Below, piece by piece: positions 20,675-34,133 of a stretch of 64,000 nt of DNA. The notes below the pieces were generated by a model, which saw only the letters and a list, made by a program, of their open reading frames with translations, did not search any database and was not told the origin of the DNA. Numbering within the stretch: the first letter of the stretch is position 1; every line of letters starts with the position of its first letter. The stretch comes from Gibbula magus (lineage: Eukaryota > Mollusca > Gastropoda > Trochida > Trochidae), in NCBI GenBank assembly GCA_936450465.1, contig OW388305.1:39069187-39133186 (forward strand). Reading direction: 5' to 3'. The position numbers and the translations under genes were made by a program.

Positions 20675-20836
20675 GTATTTTTTCAACGTTGAATTATGAC
20701 CCGGGGACTCTTTTCAACGCCTCGGGTCTTTTGTCAACGTTGAATGATTACACTGTCGGGGTATTATTCAACGTTGAAAAAATACCCGAGGTGATTAAAA
20801 AAGACCCCGGGTCATAATTCAACGTTGAAAAAATAC
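20675..20836. repeat. Palindromic element with perfect 32-bp arms and repeated TTCAACGTTGAA
   Basis: Arms 20,675-20,706 and 20,805-20,836 are exact complements. The 12-bp palindrome TTCAACGTTGAA, or a 1-base variant, occurs four times (near 20,682, 20,733, 20,767 and 20,818), with half sites 'tttcaacgc' between and after. No coding content. Confidence 0.88.
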
Positions 20837-22092
20837 CCGCCGGGTGTGTTTTCAACGCGGGTACGTTTTCAGTCCTACACCGGACGTCATCGGAAAAACC
20901 AAAAGTCTAAAAATACATCCACATCACGATTACAAATAAACCACTTAATGCCGGTCAAGGACATTTGGGGGTATGGGACGCTCACCTGGTTAGAGGACAA
21001 CGTCAAAAGTCATTGTACTTGCATTTATTTTAAAATGCAATTTTGGAAATTGCAACATTCATATTTCATACTTTCATTAAATGTTTTAAGAAAATTAGAT
21101 TTTTTGCAAAATGAAATATTGATGCAAGCAACATAAATAATTTCACGGATCACCAAACACACCTCATCTTTTACTATATACATTGTAGGTCCCTCAAGCA
21201 TATACCTGTCCCATCTGTTCACAGGTGCAAACAACAGGTAACTATACCTCTCTGCACCATTGGGCCACCTTGAACGAATGTCTTCATTGGGATTGCTGAG
21301 AGTTGTTCAGATGTGCTTTAGAAGTTTTGCGTACCGCAAACATTGAACATTGGACATTGTAAGTACAGTTTACAGTATCTTGCTGTCACGGTATAGTTGT
21401 TAAAACCGACTCCTTGAGAAACGTGAACATTCTACTGAAAAAAAATTGGGAATGGAAATCTGTTTCCTTTCTCTTTCAACTGCTGTCCCTTCCAACTGCT
21501 TTAGGAACAAAAGAACTTTCAATATCAAAAGCACACGTGCATGAATTATGAATTAACGTTAAAAAGCTATTGTTCTTTTAATTTCATTCTTAAATTTGAG
21601 AACCAATGACATGTCACGTTGGTTTCCAGTTTTGGATAAGCGAGTTGTATGATCGGTTTATCAAGGAAGTGAAGTCAGATTTGATTATCTTTCCTTGTAA
21701 ATTATTTATTTGATAACATAATGCACTGAGTGAACTACCATTAATACGCGTTGTTAGGTTGGCAGGTACACTGTGTAGTCATGTATGAACACGCCAAAGA
21801 TAGTATTGTTGTACAAGTATGTGATGAAATACCCTGAATGTTGCGTCAGACAGCTCCTCTCGCTAGTTCGTGTGTGTATCGATGTAATGTGAAAAAATAT
21901 TCCCACAAGCAATTGCAAATATAAATCTTAATTTTATTTAAACAGTCAGTACATTAATGTGATGCTTAAGGCATTTAGAACATGAATAACATTCACAGTC
22001 CAGGCAATAATGATCACTATAATCTTTGACACAGAAAGTTTGAAAATATACAAATAAAAGGCCAGTTTAGTGACGTTTCTTTTGCTTGTCTG

Positions 22093-22437
22093 TTACAGGT
22101 GCTGTAACACGTTTTTTTGCAAATTTTTATTCTTCCAAATTTCCTATTTATAACGATAGTTAATGTCAGTTATATCTACTTTATAGGTTAAAACATCTTA
22201 TTACCCAAACCAATTATCCGTAGTGGTAATAACGGTGTTGCCTATAAAGCAAAAATTGTAAACAAATTTTATTATTTCGAATGACAAAAACGATTTCCAG
22301 GGCTTTACGGAACCATGTACATTCATTTGTAACTTGATTTTCGTAAATGAGAAGGGTGTTTTACTATTGGTGACATTATTTTTCAAATATATTTCATCGA
22401 CTTATTTGAGTGAAAAAATATGCTACAGTGCCTTTAA
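22093..22437. repeat. MITE-like element, AAAGGCGCTGTAGCACG family, copy
   Basis: Same interior as 11,144-11,507 in reverse orientation, ending 'tatgctacagtgcctttaa'. The open frame inside it (22,201-22,386) reads through element sequence and is not a gene. Confidence 0.7.
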
Positions 22438-23446
22438 GCTTGTTCTGGTAATCACTTTTACGACTTCATGCGTGCTCTAGCTATAGTGTGTAAGAAATGG
22501 AAAACGTAAAACAGAGAAAAGTGCATACATTATGCAAATGAGGGTTTGCAACATACACAAGCAGGAGTTACAACACTTTAGTCATTATACGGATAAAGAG
22601 TCCTAACATTCGAACATTTAGTGTCTCAGATCACACAAATAAGATGATGGAGTGGAGGGTACGCACACTGCTTGCTACATTGTATATGCACTCGACTGCT
22701 TTTAAGCGGGGGTATGAACATGAAACCTTTATGAAGAGACGAATGGACGGACGCAATGCCCAAAAAAATGCCCTTGTATTAAAAATGTGATAAAATGCAA
22801 TCATTTACAAAATATATCTTCAGGGGTTTCTTGATATTTTCACTGCACATGGGTCAGTTTTTAATCTTCCTTGCATAGTCCATACAGTCCACCAAGTGAT
22901 CACATGGGACAGAAGAACATGTTTTGTTAATCGGAGATTTTACAAGCGCTTCCAGCGAGTTGATAACAGAGGCATTGTATTGATGCTGCTCAATACAAAT
23001 TTCGGACACAGATTCTGTGAAATGAAAACACTAAATACATAAATGACTTAAGTAAATATCACCTGGTGTTTTCAGATAGCTTAATATTTTTCTTAGTAGT
23101 GTAGCACTAAGATTCTGTAAAAGTTATTCATAAAATGTCACAATTTTAATGAATGTTGAAAAGAGGCCTTTGGGAAATGGGATTTTCAGAATATACAATA
23201 CTGCCTCCAGAGTCTATGAATTAGTCGAGAACCTTGTGCCTATTTCTACAGAATACTAAACCTGCTTCCATGCCATACCATCTTAAGGACTCGTTAAGGA
23301 TTCGGTATCGCTAGTTTGATATGACTTCATGAACATATTTAATGATAGTAGCATTGCATAAAAGTCGTGTTGTATACTAATTAGTAATATTATCGTTGAT
23401 TACTTGATATAATGTTGCAATTGATTGCATATTTTCTCTATTACAG

Positions 23447-26400
23447 ATTAGAGATAAACAGACAACTCTTCCACTATGGGTAAGAATAATTCAAGGGTTA
23501 TTGGATTTATGATATAATTTACTTCTTTTAAAAAAAATGTGTTCTTTGGTATAATAAACATTAAGATAGTTGAAAACTCTGTATCAAGAGAAACATCTCT
23601 TTGAGAAATCCATGTCGATGTAAATTTGCCCTGAACTAACTAAAACATGACTCCCAATTCAATTTAATGATAGACATAGTGTGATAGTGATTACTGCCTA
23701 ATATGTGTTAGTATCATATGATGCCATTTACCTGAAATTCTGCTTAAACTTACTGCAAGACTGTTTGAGATTTGACATCAATAGAAAGTATCGTACTTTG
23801 TACGTTGCGCTTTTGAAGTAACTTGTTTAAAGTTACATTATCAAGAAATCATAACATACTTTTATAATTTTAAGATATATATGAGCTTATGATTTTTTAT
23901 TGACACTATGACACTATTATTTTTTTAAATTATATATAGGACCACGAGGAAGAAAAACAAAAAAGGCGGCCAAGTTTGTGAAGGTATGCATGTAGATTTA
24001 TCTGATCATCTGCAATAACTTATAAATTATTTACCTATTAATCCTACTGTTATTGGTCAGAAGCTGCATGCTCTCAATCTTATGATTTCAATATTAAGGG
24101 TTATAATGCATGGACTTTATTTTGATAGCAGTCACGGTGATATTAAATTAATTTCTATTTTCCCAAAATGTATAATTTGATGTCAGGAAAACGATTTAAA
24201 ATTGACAACATTCATGAATAATTTCTACTCAATACTTAATTGTGGTGTGGATATGATTGTGTATGATTTTGTAAGAGATAGTCTTGAATTGTTCCCCCTT
24301 ATGATTATAACTTAATGATGCATTAATGAAGAAGAATATTTTATTAGCCTCAAGTCATTCGAGTGTCTATCTAAATCCTGGATGCCAATGAATAGTGCTT
24401 CGTGATGGCAATGCTTTAACATTGATGAATCGAATTTACCGAAATGTACTTACGCTTTCAGGATGTTGGCGATAAAGGAAAACAACTCGTTAAGAGCTGT
24501 ATCGGATTTAAGAAATGCGATAAAGGAGATCCTTATTTGCCAACACAATCAGTTCAGAAGGGTAAGTATCTCAGTTGAATTGTAAATGGCAGTTTATACT
24601 AGAATATGATAGTTATCGTGGCTTGTTTCAATATGAACACGATTTCCGTTCGCCTAATGAACAATCAATGTACTAAAATGACGCGATCTGAACATTCAGC
24701 GGGAGGCCATATTATTACATGTACGTACATCCCATAGACTTACATGTCAAATAGTTCCTGGGGAATAATTTTAAGTAAAAGTATCTTTATTGTCATATTT
24801 TGCAGACAGATTGGTAATCATCTCGGCTATATGTACATAATTACCTGTCATCTATCAGTTCATTAGAGTTTGAATGACACTTGTTTAAACATCGTATATT
24901 CAACTTGTGATTCTAATGTCCCCTTAAATCTAATCGGTGTGTTGTATATTTGTTGTTTGATAAGAGGTATATTTCTTAATAATTATCAGAAAAACATATT
25001 TAAATTATGTATATGTAGCTAAGATGATTTCCTATATTTTGGTACAGATTTCAGAATTTATTGACAAACATGACCTTGATATAGGATCCATTTTGTGAGA
25101 CACATAACCATGGCCATTATTGATTCGTGATAGGCCTTGGATATTTGACATGGTTATTTATTTTTAATATCTCATTAAATTACCCTTCCATTTAAAATGC
25201 TGTTTTGGACAAGAAGGAACTCGTGGGTTCTTGTGCTCTCAGATCACTCTTGTATATTTATTGCTGACTTACCAAATGAATAAAACAAGTCAAAAGTAGT
25301 AGTGAAAGTAATAGATCGCTTCAATACAACTCACAATTTACCTTTGCAGCTAAAGAGATCAAACCTGAGCATGAACCGCCCACACAGCAACAGGTGAGAC
25401 TAATGATTTATCTTCGTTGACATGATAATAACAGACAGAATAATTTTAGATGTAACACAACGTTTCAGAAAATAGATATTGCAAGAATGATAATGATAAT
25501 AATTTTTATGTCAGCATATCATACCTTACATGAGTCATGTCCGTAAATATAGTAAATGATATGTGTTTATTTGATTTAAAAAATCGGTAATAAATAATCA
25601 TACTTATTTCAGATACCACGAAAGGAGGAAGATGTAGCGGAAGAAAGTCGTAGACGCTACATGGAGTCTAGGTACAGAAGTACCAGTACCCAGTCACTTC
25701 CGGCATATGTCCTACAGGGTAAGATGGCGGATACTGACGTCACTAGAAGTATCATGTACCGGTACATGTCATTGTCTCCCTAATACTTGGGTTTGCTGTA
25801 TTTCACAAAAGGCGAGATGGTATATTAGAAATGGTATTGTATTTCCTTAGCGAAACATTGGCGAGAGACACATTGAAAAAGATGAAAAAAATGAAAAGGA
25901 TTCCTAATAATTTTCCAACTGGGACTTGGCCAGATGTCTTTGGAATCTTTATTCGGTTTTAGACGGCTTTTAGAATGGGCAAATTTTAATTAAACTGTCG
26001 TGATTGTCAGTACTATAATATTTTTAAATGGTCACCATAACAGTTCTGTGCATTTATAATGTTAAAGTGATGGTGAAATGAAACTTCAACGATAAATTGA
26101 GTGGGCGGATATGTGGTAATTGACTAAAATTCAAATGTAGAATGGTAATAATTATATATCCCCATTGTAAATTGAACAAAGCTATCTAATTAATGGTGTC
26201 TATACGAATATATCAGCGAAATTTTCTCCCCATTGAGATTACTTAGGTTATACAATTCAGCGAGTAGTATAGCAGACATGGTATAGTGGTACTTGACAAA
26301 CAGAGAATGGTTGTCAGTGAAATCCAACCTTTATATTGCTCAAACTAGGACCGAATATCATACATGTATTTTAAATTATTTCTGAAGGCAAGATGTTTAT

Positions 26401-27672
26401 GTTAATCTGTTTACTGTTCATATGGATGGGCAAACTTCATTTCGTTTCTTCATTTGCAGAACTTAAGTGTTAATAAATTATTACATTGTTTGATGGTTAC
26501 TATAACATTCCTATGCATTTGTAGTGTTAAACTGAGAATGAAACTGAAACTTCAACGAAATAGATAAATTCAAATGTTCACATATTTATTCCCAGGGTGA
26601 TATTTGGTAGTGGACAAATATTCAAATGAAGAATGATAATAATGAACTTGGAACGCAACAAAACAATCTAGTCTTTGTTGTATGTTTACATATATAACTG
26701 ATAAATATTAAACATTAATTTTCAAAATGCAGTATTTATCATATACATGTCATGTGTCATGTGCCTGGCGTGTATATCAAAACCATATACTCGTTATACA
26801 TGGCATAAACGTTAATATAAGTTGATGGTAAATATTTGAGTTTTGTTTAATATCCATGTTTCGTGGCTCCTCAACATATTTGCTTTTCCGACATAAGTCT
26901 TGTTGTACGATTACTACAGTAGCGCTTCTAAATGAATCATAAAAGGGGCTGTGGGAAGTTTTTTGCAAATTTTATTTTTTTCAAATGCCCCATTTATAAT
27001 GAAAGTTTATGTCATTCATATTTACTTTAAAAAGTCAAACATCTTATTACACAAACCTTATCCGTGGTGGTGTAGCATATAAAGCAAAACTTGCATGGCG
27101 GACATTTTAGTGTGAACACACTTTATATTATTTAGAATTACAAAGCGATTCCATGGCTTAAGCGAACCATGTACATTTATTTTTAAACTTGATTTTCAAA
27201 AGAGAGGAGCGTGTTTTACTATTGGTGACTTTATTTTTCAAATGCATTTCATCGACTTATTTGAGCGAAAACGTGTGCTACCGCCCCTTTAAGTCTGATA
27301 CTGTTTTGCAGAAAACGTCCTGCATGGGGTAACAGGTCAAGGTAAAGCAGTCTGGTCCTCAGTAACAGACACCCATCATGGATCTGCTCATCACGGTGGG
27401 TTTATGGGATTGGTTTCAGCTATCTATACAATATTTCTCTGTCTAGAATTGATGATTTAGCTACCTAACTGTATGGTATTCCATTGTCGCCGTGTGTTTT
27501 ATCTTACATTGTATTTCTTATTTTCACTGTGAATCTGTGGACATGTATCTCTTTCTCTTTGCCTCTTCTTGAGATGTTTGTCTTTTTCATGTTTTCGGCG
27601 ATTGTCTCATGTTGAAAATATCATTCTTTCTCTCCCCCTCTCTCTGTCTATCTCTGTCTGTCTGTCTCTCGG

Positions 27673-27759
<87 letters not shown>

Positions 27760-29863
27760 TTCTCCGTCTGTCTGTCTCTCCTGTGTTTGGCTCTGTGTCA
27801 ATTATAACCATGTTAGTGCTGATTCTTTTGTTAGATAGGTACGTATATACCGTATCAACCATTTAGAGATAATCACTAATAGTTTATATGTGGTATTGAT
27901 TCTTTTCTATGGTGATTGTAGGAAACAACTTCGAATTTCACCACTATATCCAAAAGGACGCCCTTGAAAAAGCTCAGCTCCATGAAGCCCCAGGTATGTA
28001 TTAAATTACCGTTCCGTTATTACAATATTTGAATTGTACTTCTGCTGTGATATTTATTATTATATCACGCTGTATTGATAAACTGTTGCTACTGCCAATT
28101 GGTGTCTGATTCTAAGGATGTGGGTTCGAATCCGTTAGAAACTTGTCCCGACAAAAGGCATAATAATGATATACCATTGAAACTGCTATACTTTTCTCAT
28201 TGACGTTTATATTAATGGCGTGTCTATTTCAGGAACTTAAACTGTCAGGCCAAATAAAGTACTCGTCTCAGTGGATTATGACCCTTAACATGTTTCAAAT
28301 GTTGTAAATGTTTGCAGAATCAGGCACATTCATTAATTTTCACATATAATAGATCTTTTATGTCAGTTATGTATCATTAAAAAAATTGTTGAAGAAATTT
28401 AAAATTTAAAGTTTCCTTTTTTCAATTAAAAATAATGACTGAACACCTGTAGAATTTAGATTTAGACCTTTCGATTATGACATCGAAAACTTGAGATATC
28501 AACAATTGAAAATCATACATGTGGTAAAATCAACTGAGGTGGGTACTTTCTTTTGCCCGGTAGTTTATTTGATCATACATTCGATAATCTTGTACCATTC
28601 AAGAAAGTCAAGGTTCAATGGTGTCAGCTTATTAAGTGCCTGGAACACATCGGTTATGACAACATTATGATAATGACATTATAACGTTTTTAATATTGTT
28701 ATCCTTGATTGTTGAAAACAATAATCTACTTATCATTTTAGGAACATATGCCATTTTTTTAATATAAAGATGATCAATTCTCAAACTTTATACCTTTTCG
28801 TTTAAAAAAAAGACCAAAGACCATTTCCTATTGTGAGAGGATGTTGGAAGAATTATGAATATGCCCTTGCCATCAGATGATATGTCATATAATCTATGCT
28901 TTTCTATAGTTTTATAATGTCAAATTTAAAAAAAACGAACTTATTATTCAGGAACAAAAAAAGCGTTACTAGCTTGGTATGTACATGTATCAATGGTGAC
29001 AATGTGGAGATTGTTTATGAATATAAGTACCTTGGCACAATAATAGATAACAATCTGAATTGGAATGCTAATACTGATGCTATTTTTTAAAAAATATCAA
29101 CGATTGGGTTGCGATCTTTTAAAGTAAATGAGCCTGTGTTATCACTCGTTTATCTCATCGTTTCGTTGAAAGCATTTTAACTTTCTCTTTCCAATGTTGG
29201 TATGGTTCTTTTAGTAAACAAAGCTCGCTTAGAAAAAGTTGGTAGCTGGTAAAATAGCGGTAGTTTCATTTACAAATCTACCATATCTATATGAAAAAAG
29301 AGTGTTACCCCTGAAGATTTTTCATGATCAAGATCATGTTTTACATGGTGAATATGTCAAGCTTTGTTCTGGAGTTATTTACTTCGCCGTTTTAAAACCA
29401 ACAGAGATCAAATACATTTATTCTTTTCAGTATTCGTCTTTTAAATCATATTTGATTTATTCCAGTTTGATTGTTCCATGTATAAATTCTTGTATAACTT
29501 GTACTGTTTTTATATTTTATGTACACGAGATCTGTCATGATACAAAATGAATTCCTTCCTAAAGTATTATTATTATTATCAGACGAAAACAAGACACACC
29601 TCTGCGTATGTGGAAAGCTGGCCCTGATATGGTTGTTCTTGGTGAACCTCGCATTTGCTGCGGTCTGCTTCTGTCTGGCTGTCACGACCGCCATCATCGT
29701 CATCGTCGCCATCATCTACGCCACTAAGGAAACCGACTACATCAAGAGTTCTATCCCCTGGATGCTGGTAGCCGTTGTGAGCATGCTTGCTCTTGTAGCA
29801 TTCATCGGGTACAGCTTCATTTGCGTTGTCAAGGTCACATTCAGACCTACGTCGTCATGTTGA
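23447..29863 (+). CDS. Gene B: small two-membrane-segment protein, 8 coding exons, paralogue of gene A
   Basis: Exons: 23,447-23,479 (5' UTR plus ATGG, start 23,476), 23,940-23,983, 24,462-24,561, 25,350-25,393, 25,613-25,718, 27,312-27,395, 27,922-27,993 and 29,583-29,863 (stop TGA). Coding length is 735 nt, 244 residues. All introns are GT-AG with good acceptors, and phases join throughout. The N-terminus is basic (MGPRGRKTKKAAKFVK). A hydrophilic middle includes an acidic and arginine-rich exon 5. The final exon has two long hydrophobic segments (LALIWLFLVNLAFAAV onward, and IPWMLVAVVSMLALVAF onward) with a short tail ending SSC. Exon order and phases parallel gene A: the Q-ending exon, the GVT exon and a following H-x-Y-containing exon, each in the same phase. 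Exon 3 (DVGDKGKQLV...) has no partner in A. Function unknown; I do not recognise the family. Confidence 0.72.
26941..27292. repeat. MITE-like element in gene B intron 5
   Basis: A copy of the AAAGGGGC/GCCCCTTT-ended family, reverse orientation, ending only about 20 nt before the acceptor of exon 6 (27,311). It contains the family's 'atggcggacattttagtgtg' and 'catcgacttatttgagcgaa'. Confidence 0.7.
27625..27780 (+). repeat. CT/CTGT microsatellite in gene B intron 6
   Basis: A pure (TC)n run at 27,689-27,755 is flanked by TCTG repeats. The serine/leucine-rich and arginine/glutamate-rich open frames over it on both strands are artefacts of the repeat. Confidence 0.95.
28890..29575 (+). mobile_element. 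LINE fragment, end of reverse transcriptase, in gene B last intron
   Basis: The plus strand reads VEIVYEYKYLGTIIDNNLNW, the conserved block after the catalytic palm in CR1/L2/RTE-like non-LTR retrotransposons. Diverged thumb sequence follows with several stops, and an R/K-TNRDQI-like tail box lies near 29,395-29,415. The clade is not assigned. It ends in an ATT run whose last bases form the acceptor of gene B exon 8. Confidence 0.65.
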
Positions 29864-29979
29864 CTGTATACGTCATCACAAGGGCGTGTATTGATAACAG
29901 TTTAAAGCTATAACGCATGTATCCTCTTTGCTTTTGAACTCCATACATGCATATCAACTTCCCCGAAAATCATAACTCC

Positions 29980-30128
29980 GTCTCCGTCACTAGTGGATTT
30001 AAGCTTTGCTGCGTTTCGTTACTTTTCTGTACTAGCTTGTCGGCATACACTATGACGTTGATCAGCTAGCACAGGAAATTAACGAAATGCAGCAATGCTT
30101 AAATTAGCCAGTGATGGTTACTGGGGTT
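29980..30128. repeat. Small inverted-repeat element, 'AATTAGCCAGTGATGG' family
   Basis: The left end, 'ctccgtcactagtggattta', pairs with the right end, 'taaattagccagtgatgg'. A second complete copy is at 57,451-57,607 ('ccatcactggctaattcaag' to 'ttaattagccagtgatgc'). Right-hand ends also occur at 51,845 and 53,460-53,475. Confidence 0.6.
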
Positions 30129-31619
30129 ATGTTTGAGTTATGACTTGCGGGAAAGGTTGATCTCCGATAGACTCCATGGCAAGTGAATGATTCAAGTTTG
30201 GGGAAAACAGAAGTGCGGCACTCTCGCAGAGAACATACACGGTATAAATCCGATCATTTACAATCAAGGGCTATTGTAAACGACTTTATATCTACTCGAT
30301 TATGCTTTCTAGCCTTTTACGATAAAAATACACGCCCTTGTATACTCAGAGTGAATGGATTATGCTAATGTATAAGGTTCGTTGGTATATTTGGTATTAC
30401 AAAATTTTATATATTATATATATAACTTTTATCAAACAATCTTATCCAGTGGTACATGACGGCAGGTGATTACTTACAGATACATTTGCATATATTGGTG
30501 TTAGTGATTGTTTTAGATGTTGGTCAGGTGATAAATTGTATAACATACACATGTATTTTGTTAGATGGATAGTATCAAAATTCATCAGTGTACAATTTGT
30601 TTTTTTAAACAGGATCATTTCATATTTTGTTGTAAAAATATGTATTGATGTTAGTAAAAAGAAAGTAAAAACTACTTTAAATTTGGACATACTATTTGTT
30701 TCAATGGTATAGGAATAAAAGCAGTAAAATACTATCGATAACAAGGAAAGAGAATATATTTAAACGAAGTACTTGATAATGTAAATACTGAACGATGTAA
30801 CAATGAATCTTGTTTTCTAATTCAAATATTTAAATGGTAATAAATGCAGAAAGTTATCCGATTGAAATTCGAAACCAACCTGGCGTTATATATTCATTGA
30901 GATCTGCATTGAATGAAACAAGTTTATGAAATTAGCAAAAACTGACGCGAAACTTAAGAAACTAAATTTGATAAAGAGACTGTGAGATCTGCTCTTATTT
31001 AGACCTTATAGATTAAGTTGGAAACTATATTTTATTGCATTTGTTTTATACAGCTGATAGATTGCCGACTTACATATGAAAATAAATGTAATGAACCGAA
31101 TTAGATTGTACATATTCAAATTGGCAAATTGATTTTGTGAAGTGAAGTTTCAGTGGGGTCCACTTTCCGCCTGTTTCGCTTACTTTAAAAGGGGAAAGGG
31201 ACGCCAATACTGATTAACTAAATCACAAGAGTTGGGGTGCGCTTTCACGAAGCTTTATTATAACCAATCTCAGGCTTAATTGGCTTAAGGCCTCGTCTGA
31301 GATTGATCTTCGTGTAACGGTACCCTCTGTAGTGAGCTGCTGTGAATATCCCTTTCTCATTTAAAAATGGAAAAAAGTACTTATGTTATAAACATTATAA
31401 TAGCAATATCAATATATAGCATATATCCATACATTGTACAATGTATCTTTTTGCAATAAAGGTGTATGTATACGTCATATCCAAAGTGGTTAACAATCAG
31501 AAGGTAATTTGCAAAAGTTAAATGTTCTCCCTGTTTCCAAATTAACAATCAGAAGGTACATTTTCTCTCTGTTTCCAACGAAACAACCCAAAATGAGAAA
31601 GGGATACTTAATTAGTATT

Positions 31620-31905
31620 ATTCATTTTGAAAGGCACTGTTCCATGGTTGCACATGATTGCTCATGTAGTTACATATGATGAATTTCAGGTTCATTATAA
31701 CACTTGTAGACATGCTATTTATTGACTTGCATCCTATCAACTGATCCTTTCCTGCCCCCAATGTCCACATTGCTCGCTGCATGTGTTCATACAAAAACTT
31801 ATGTTCAGAATTCAACCAGCTGTAAATATACATACAGAGTGGTGATTTTACTGTTATGAAATTACATGATGACTGCAAGCCATGAAACAGTGCCTTTAAA
31901 ATGAA
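31620..31905. repeat. MITE-like element with AAAGGCACTGTTYCATGG ends
   Basis: About 285 bp. The left end, 'ttgaaaggcactgttccatg', pairs with the right end, 'catgaaacagtgcctttaaa'. No relative with a matching interior was noticed elsewhere in the window. Confidence 0.6.
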
Positions 31906-33507
31906 CGAGTTTTATCTTTAAATACTATTTAACCATCACATAAATGTACATATACTCTATAATGGGTATTTATTTAGATTAATATGTATTTATCGTGTAC
32001 TAACCTTATGTGCTTTAACTAAGTATTTGAATGTAATTTTACATTTTACCACAGTTGTGTGCCCATTGTTTTGCAGAATTTACCGGAGTCAGTTCTACCA
32101 GTTTAACCCTGTTTTTCCATAAGTATTTTTTTCAGTTGCAAAAGGTTTAATCTTTTCGGTTACTGTTTCCAAATTTGCAATATATATTTGCACAATTATC
32201 ACCACAGAGAATTGTAGTCATTGAAAGTTTTCATATTCTCTTGTATGTGTGTGAATAATGTGTATGTTTTGATCATGTGTGTGATCCGCATATCCATATA
32301 CATTTACCCTTCCACGCCAAGCTTCGTTTCATAACATTGAAAGTCTAACAATGTAATTTTGAATTCAATGTGAAAGTATTGAAATGTACATTATGACACA
32401 AGTAGTTGGTACGTGGCTGGTATGTTAAAGGCAGTGCATTTAGGATGTATATATCAGTAAATCGTATATCTAGCGGGTGATCATTTGACCCCCACACCCC
32501 TCCAGCACATTTTCTCAGTTTATGAACTCCGAACTCTTCCCCTTCCCCCTCCTTACTAACACATCCAGATCTGCCGCTGAAATCAAAACATATAATGACG
32601 CTAACTACACGTTGTTATGAAGACCGTCTGTAGTATATGTCTCTAAAGGAAGAGTGATGTGCAGTTTGTACCCTGTGGTCATTTAACAGTTTATGAGTTG
32701 AGATAACCGTTTTGTGACACCATGTGAACGACGGCTTAGTCAGGTATGTCATTCAGATAATTGTGCATAATAATACAATAATGGAACAAGATAAACTAGT
32801 CTTGCACGCAGACTCTGAAAAAGGTATCCTGAAAATACCACCATTTTATTAAATATTGAAAATGAGACTTTGAGACCTATTCAAAAGTATTTTCAGAGTC
32901 TACATGTTACACTAAGGGTAAACCAGCTTCGGTTGTTGTTCAAAACTGTTTTTATGTTTGACTTCTCAATGTTTGTTACTTGATGAATTATATATACTGA
33001 ACAGGGTTTTGAATGATTGGACTTGATGGTTTCTGTTTTAGCTTTTTGATAAATTATAAATATTACTCAAATTTTATTTTTAATTCTGAACAAAAGTCAC
33101 AACGTAACGTACATGATAAGAAACTGTTTTTGCTTTACATTACTTTCTTTATGATAGTCATAAGTAATTAAAAGGGACATACATATATGTAAGTATATGA
33201 TATATTTGGAACAAAATATTTCCCTTTTTATTCTGTGTATGTTTAACAGTAAATGCTTCATTTCTATTATATTTACTGCAATTTTTAATCACAGTAGATA
33301 TAATCGTTCATATAAACTTATTTTCGTTATTATTAATATTTATTCTTTAGATTTTAAGGTTTGTCATTATGTTTTAAACATAAATGTTCTGTATTCTACT
33401 TTACTTTACATTTTGTACACGAACAAGGTTACTGCGGGTTTTGCATTTGATAATCATAATGTTTATACTTTTACATTTATAGTTAAGGTGATTGCATTAA
33501 GCACTTA

Positions 33508-33690
33508 CGCACAAAGGAAACGTCATCAAAATTATGAATTTAAAAAAATGTTAATCCACGTGTGATAAATACGATAAAAATGTTCATCCATAACTAGGGA
33601 TAAATACGTTTTTACTCCACTTTCTCCGGCAGTACAATTTCGATTACACTCTGTTAAAAATTAGTATCGTTTCTTTCCCTTTTGGCCATT
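33508..33690. repeat. Short internally deleted CAAAAGAAACG-ended element
   Basis: Left end 'caaaggaaacgtcatc', then 'aatccacgtgtgataaatac', 'ctttctccggcag' and right end 'tatcgtttctttcccttttg'. It matches only the two ends of the ~560-bp copies at 34,925 and 36,224, so it is a deletion derivative. Confidence 0.6.
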
Positions 33691-33789
33691 TAGGTGTACA
33701 CATTTTTGCAAAGTGAAAATGATACGTTGATATGCTGGTTGGCACTAAGTGATAACCCTGGAAAACTGCTTTTAAAATGAAATTATAAC

Positions 33790-34133
33790 TTAAAGGGACA
33801 GTAGCACGTTTTCTCGCTGAAATAAGTCGATGAAATTTATTTGAACATATTGTAACTAATAGTAAAACACTGTTCTCTCTTCGGAAAATTAAGTTAAAAA
33901 TGAGTGTACATGGTTCCGTAAAGCCACGAGAATAATTTTTGTCCTTCGAAATAATAAAATGTGTTCACAATAAAATGGCCGCCATACGCAACACCGTTAT
34001 CACCAGTACGGAAAATTGTTTGTGTAATAAGATGGTTTACCCTCTTAAGTTAATTTAAATGACATAAACTATCATTATAAATGGGAAATTTGAAAAAATA
34101 TATTTTGAAAAAAATGTGCTACTGCCCCTTTAA
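33790..34133. repeat. MITE-like element, AAAGGGRCAGTAGCACG family, intact copy
   Basis: Ends 'ttaaagggacagtagcacg' and 'gtgctactgcccctttaa', with the same interior and orientation as 11,144-11,507. Confidence 0.78.

Larger units (their letters stand above)
10929..23446. other. Spacer between genes A and B, repeats only
   Basis: No coding exon that I can support. It holds inverted-repeat elements at 11,144-11,507, 11,577-11,955, 19,007-19,533 and 22,093-22,437, Penelope/retrozyme-like fragments at 14,058-15,320, G tracts at 16,333-16,390, and hairpins at 18,021-18,132 and 20,675-20,836. Long stretches (12,000-13,000, 13,200-14,050, 19,540-20,650, 21,240-22,090, 22,440-23,440) show nothing recognisable. 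An upstream non-coding exon of gene B may lie here. Confidence 0.5.

Noticed and set aside
27569..27866. Serine/leucine-rich and arginine/glutamate-rich ORFs
   Set aside because: Artefacts of the CT microsatellite.
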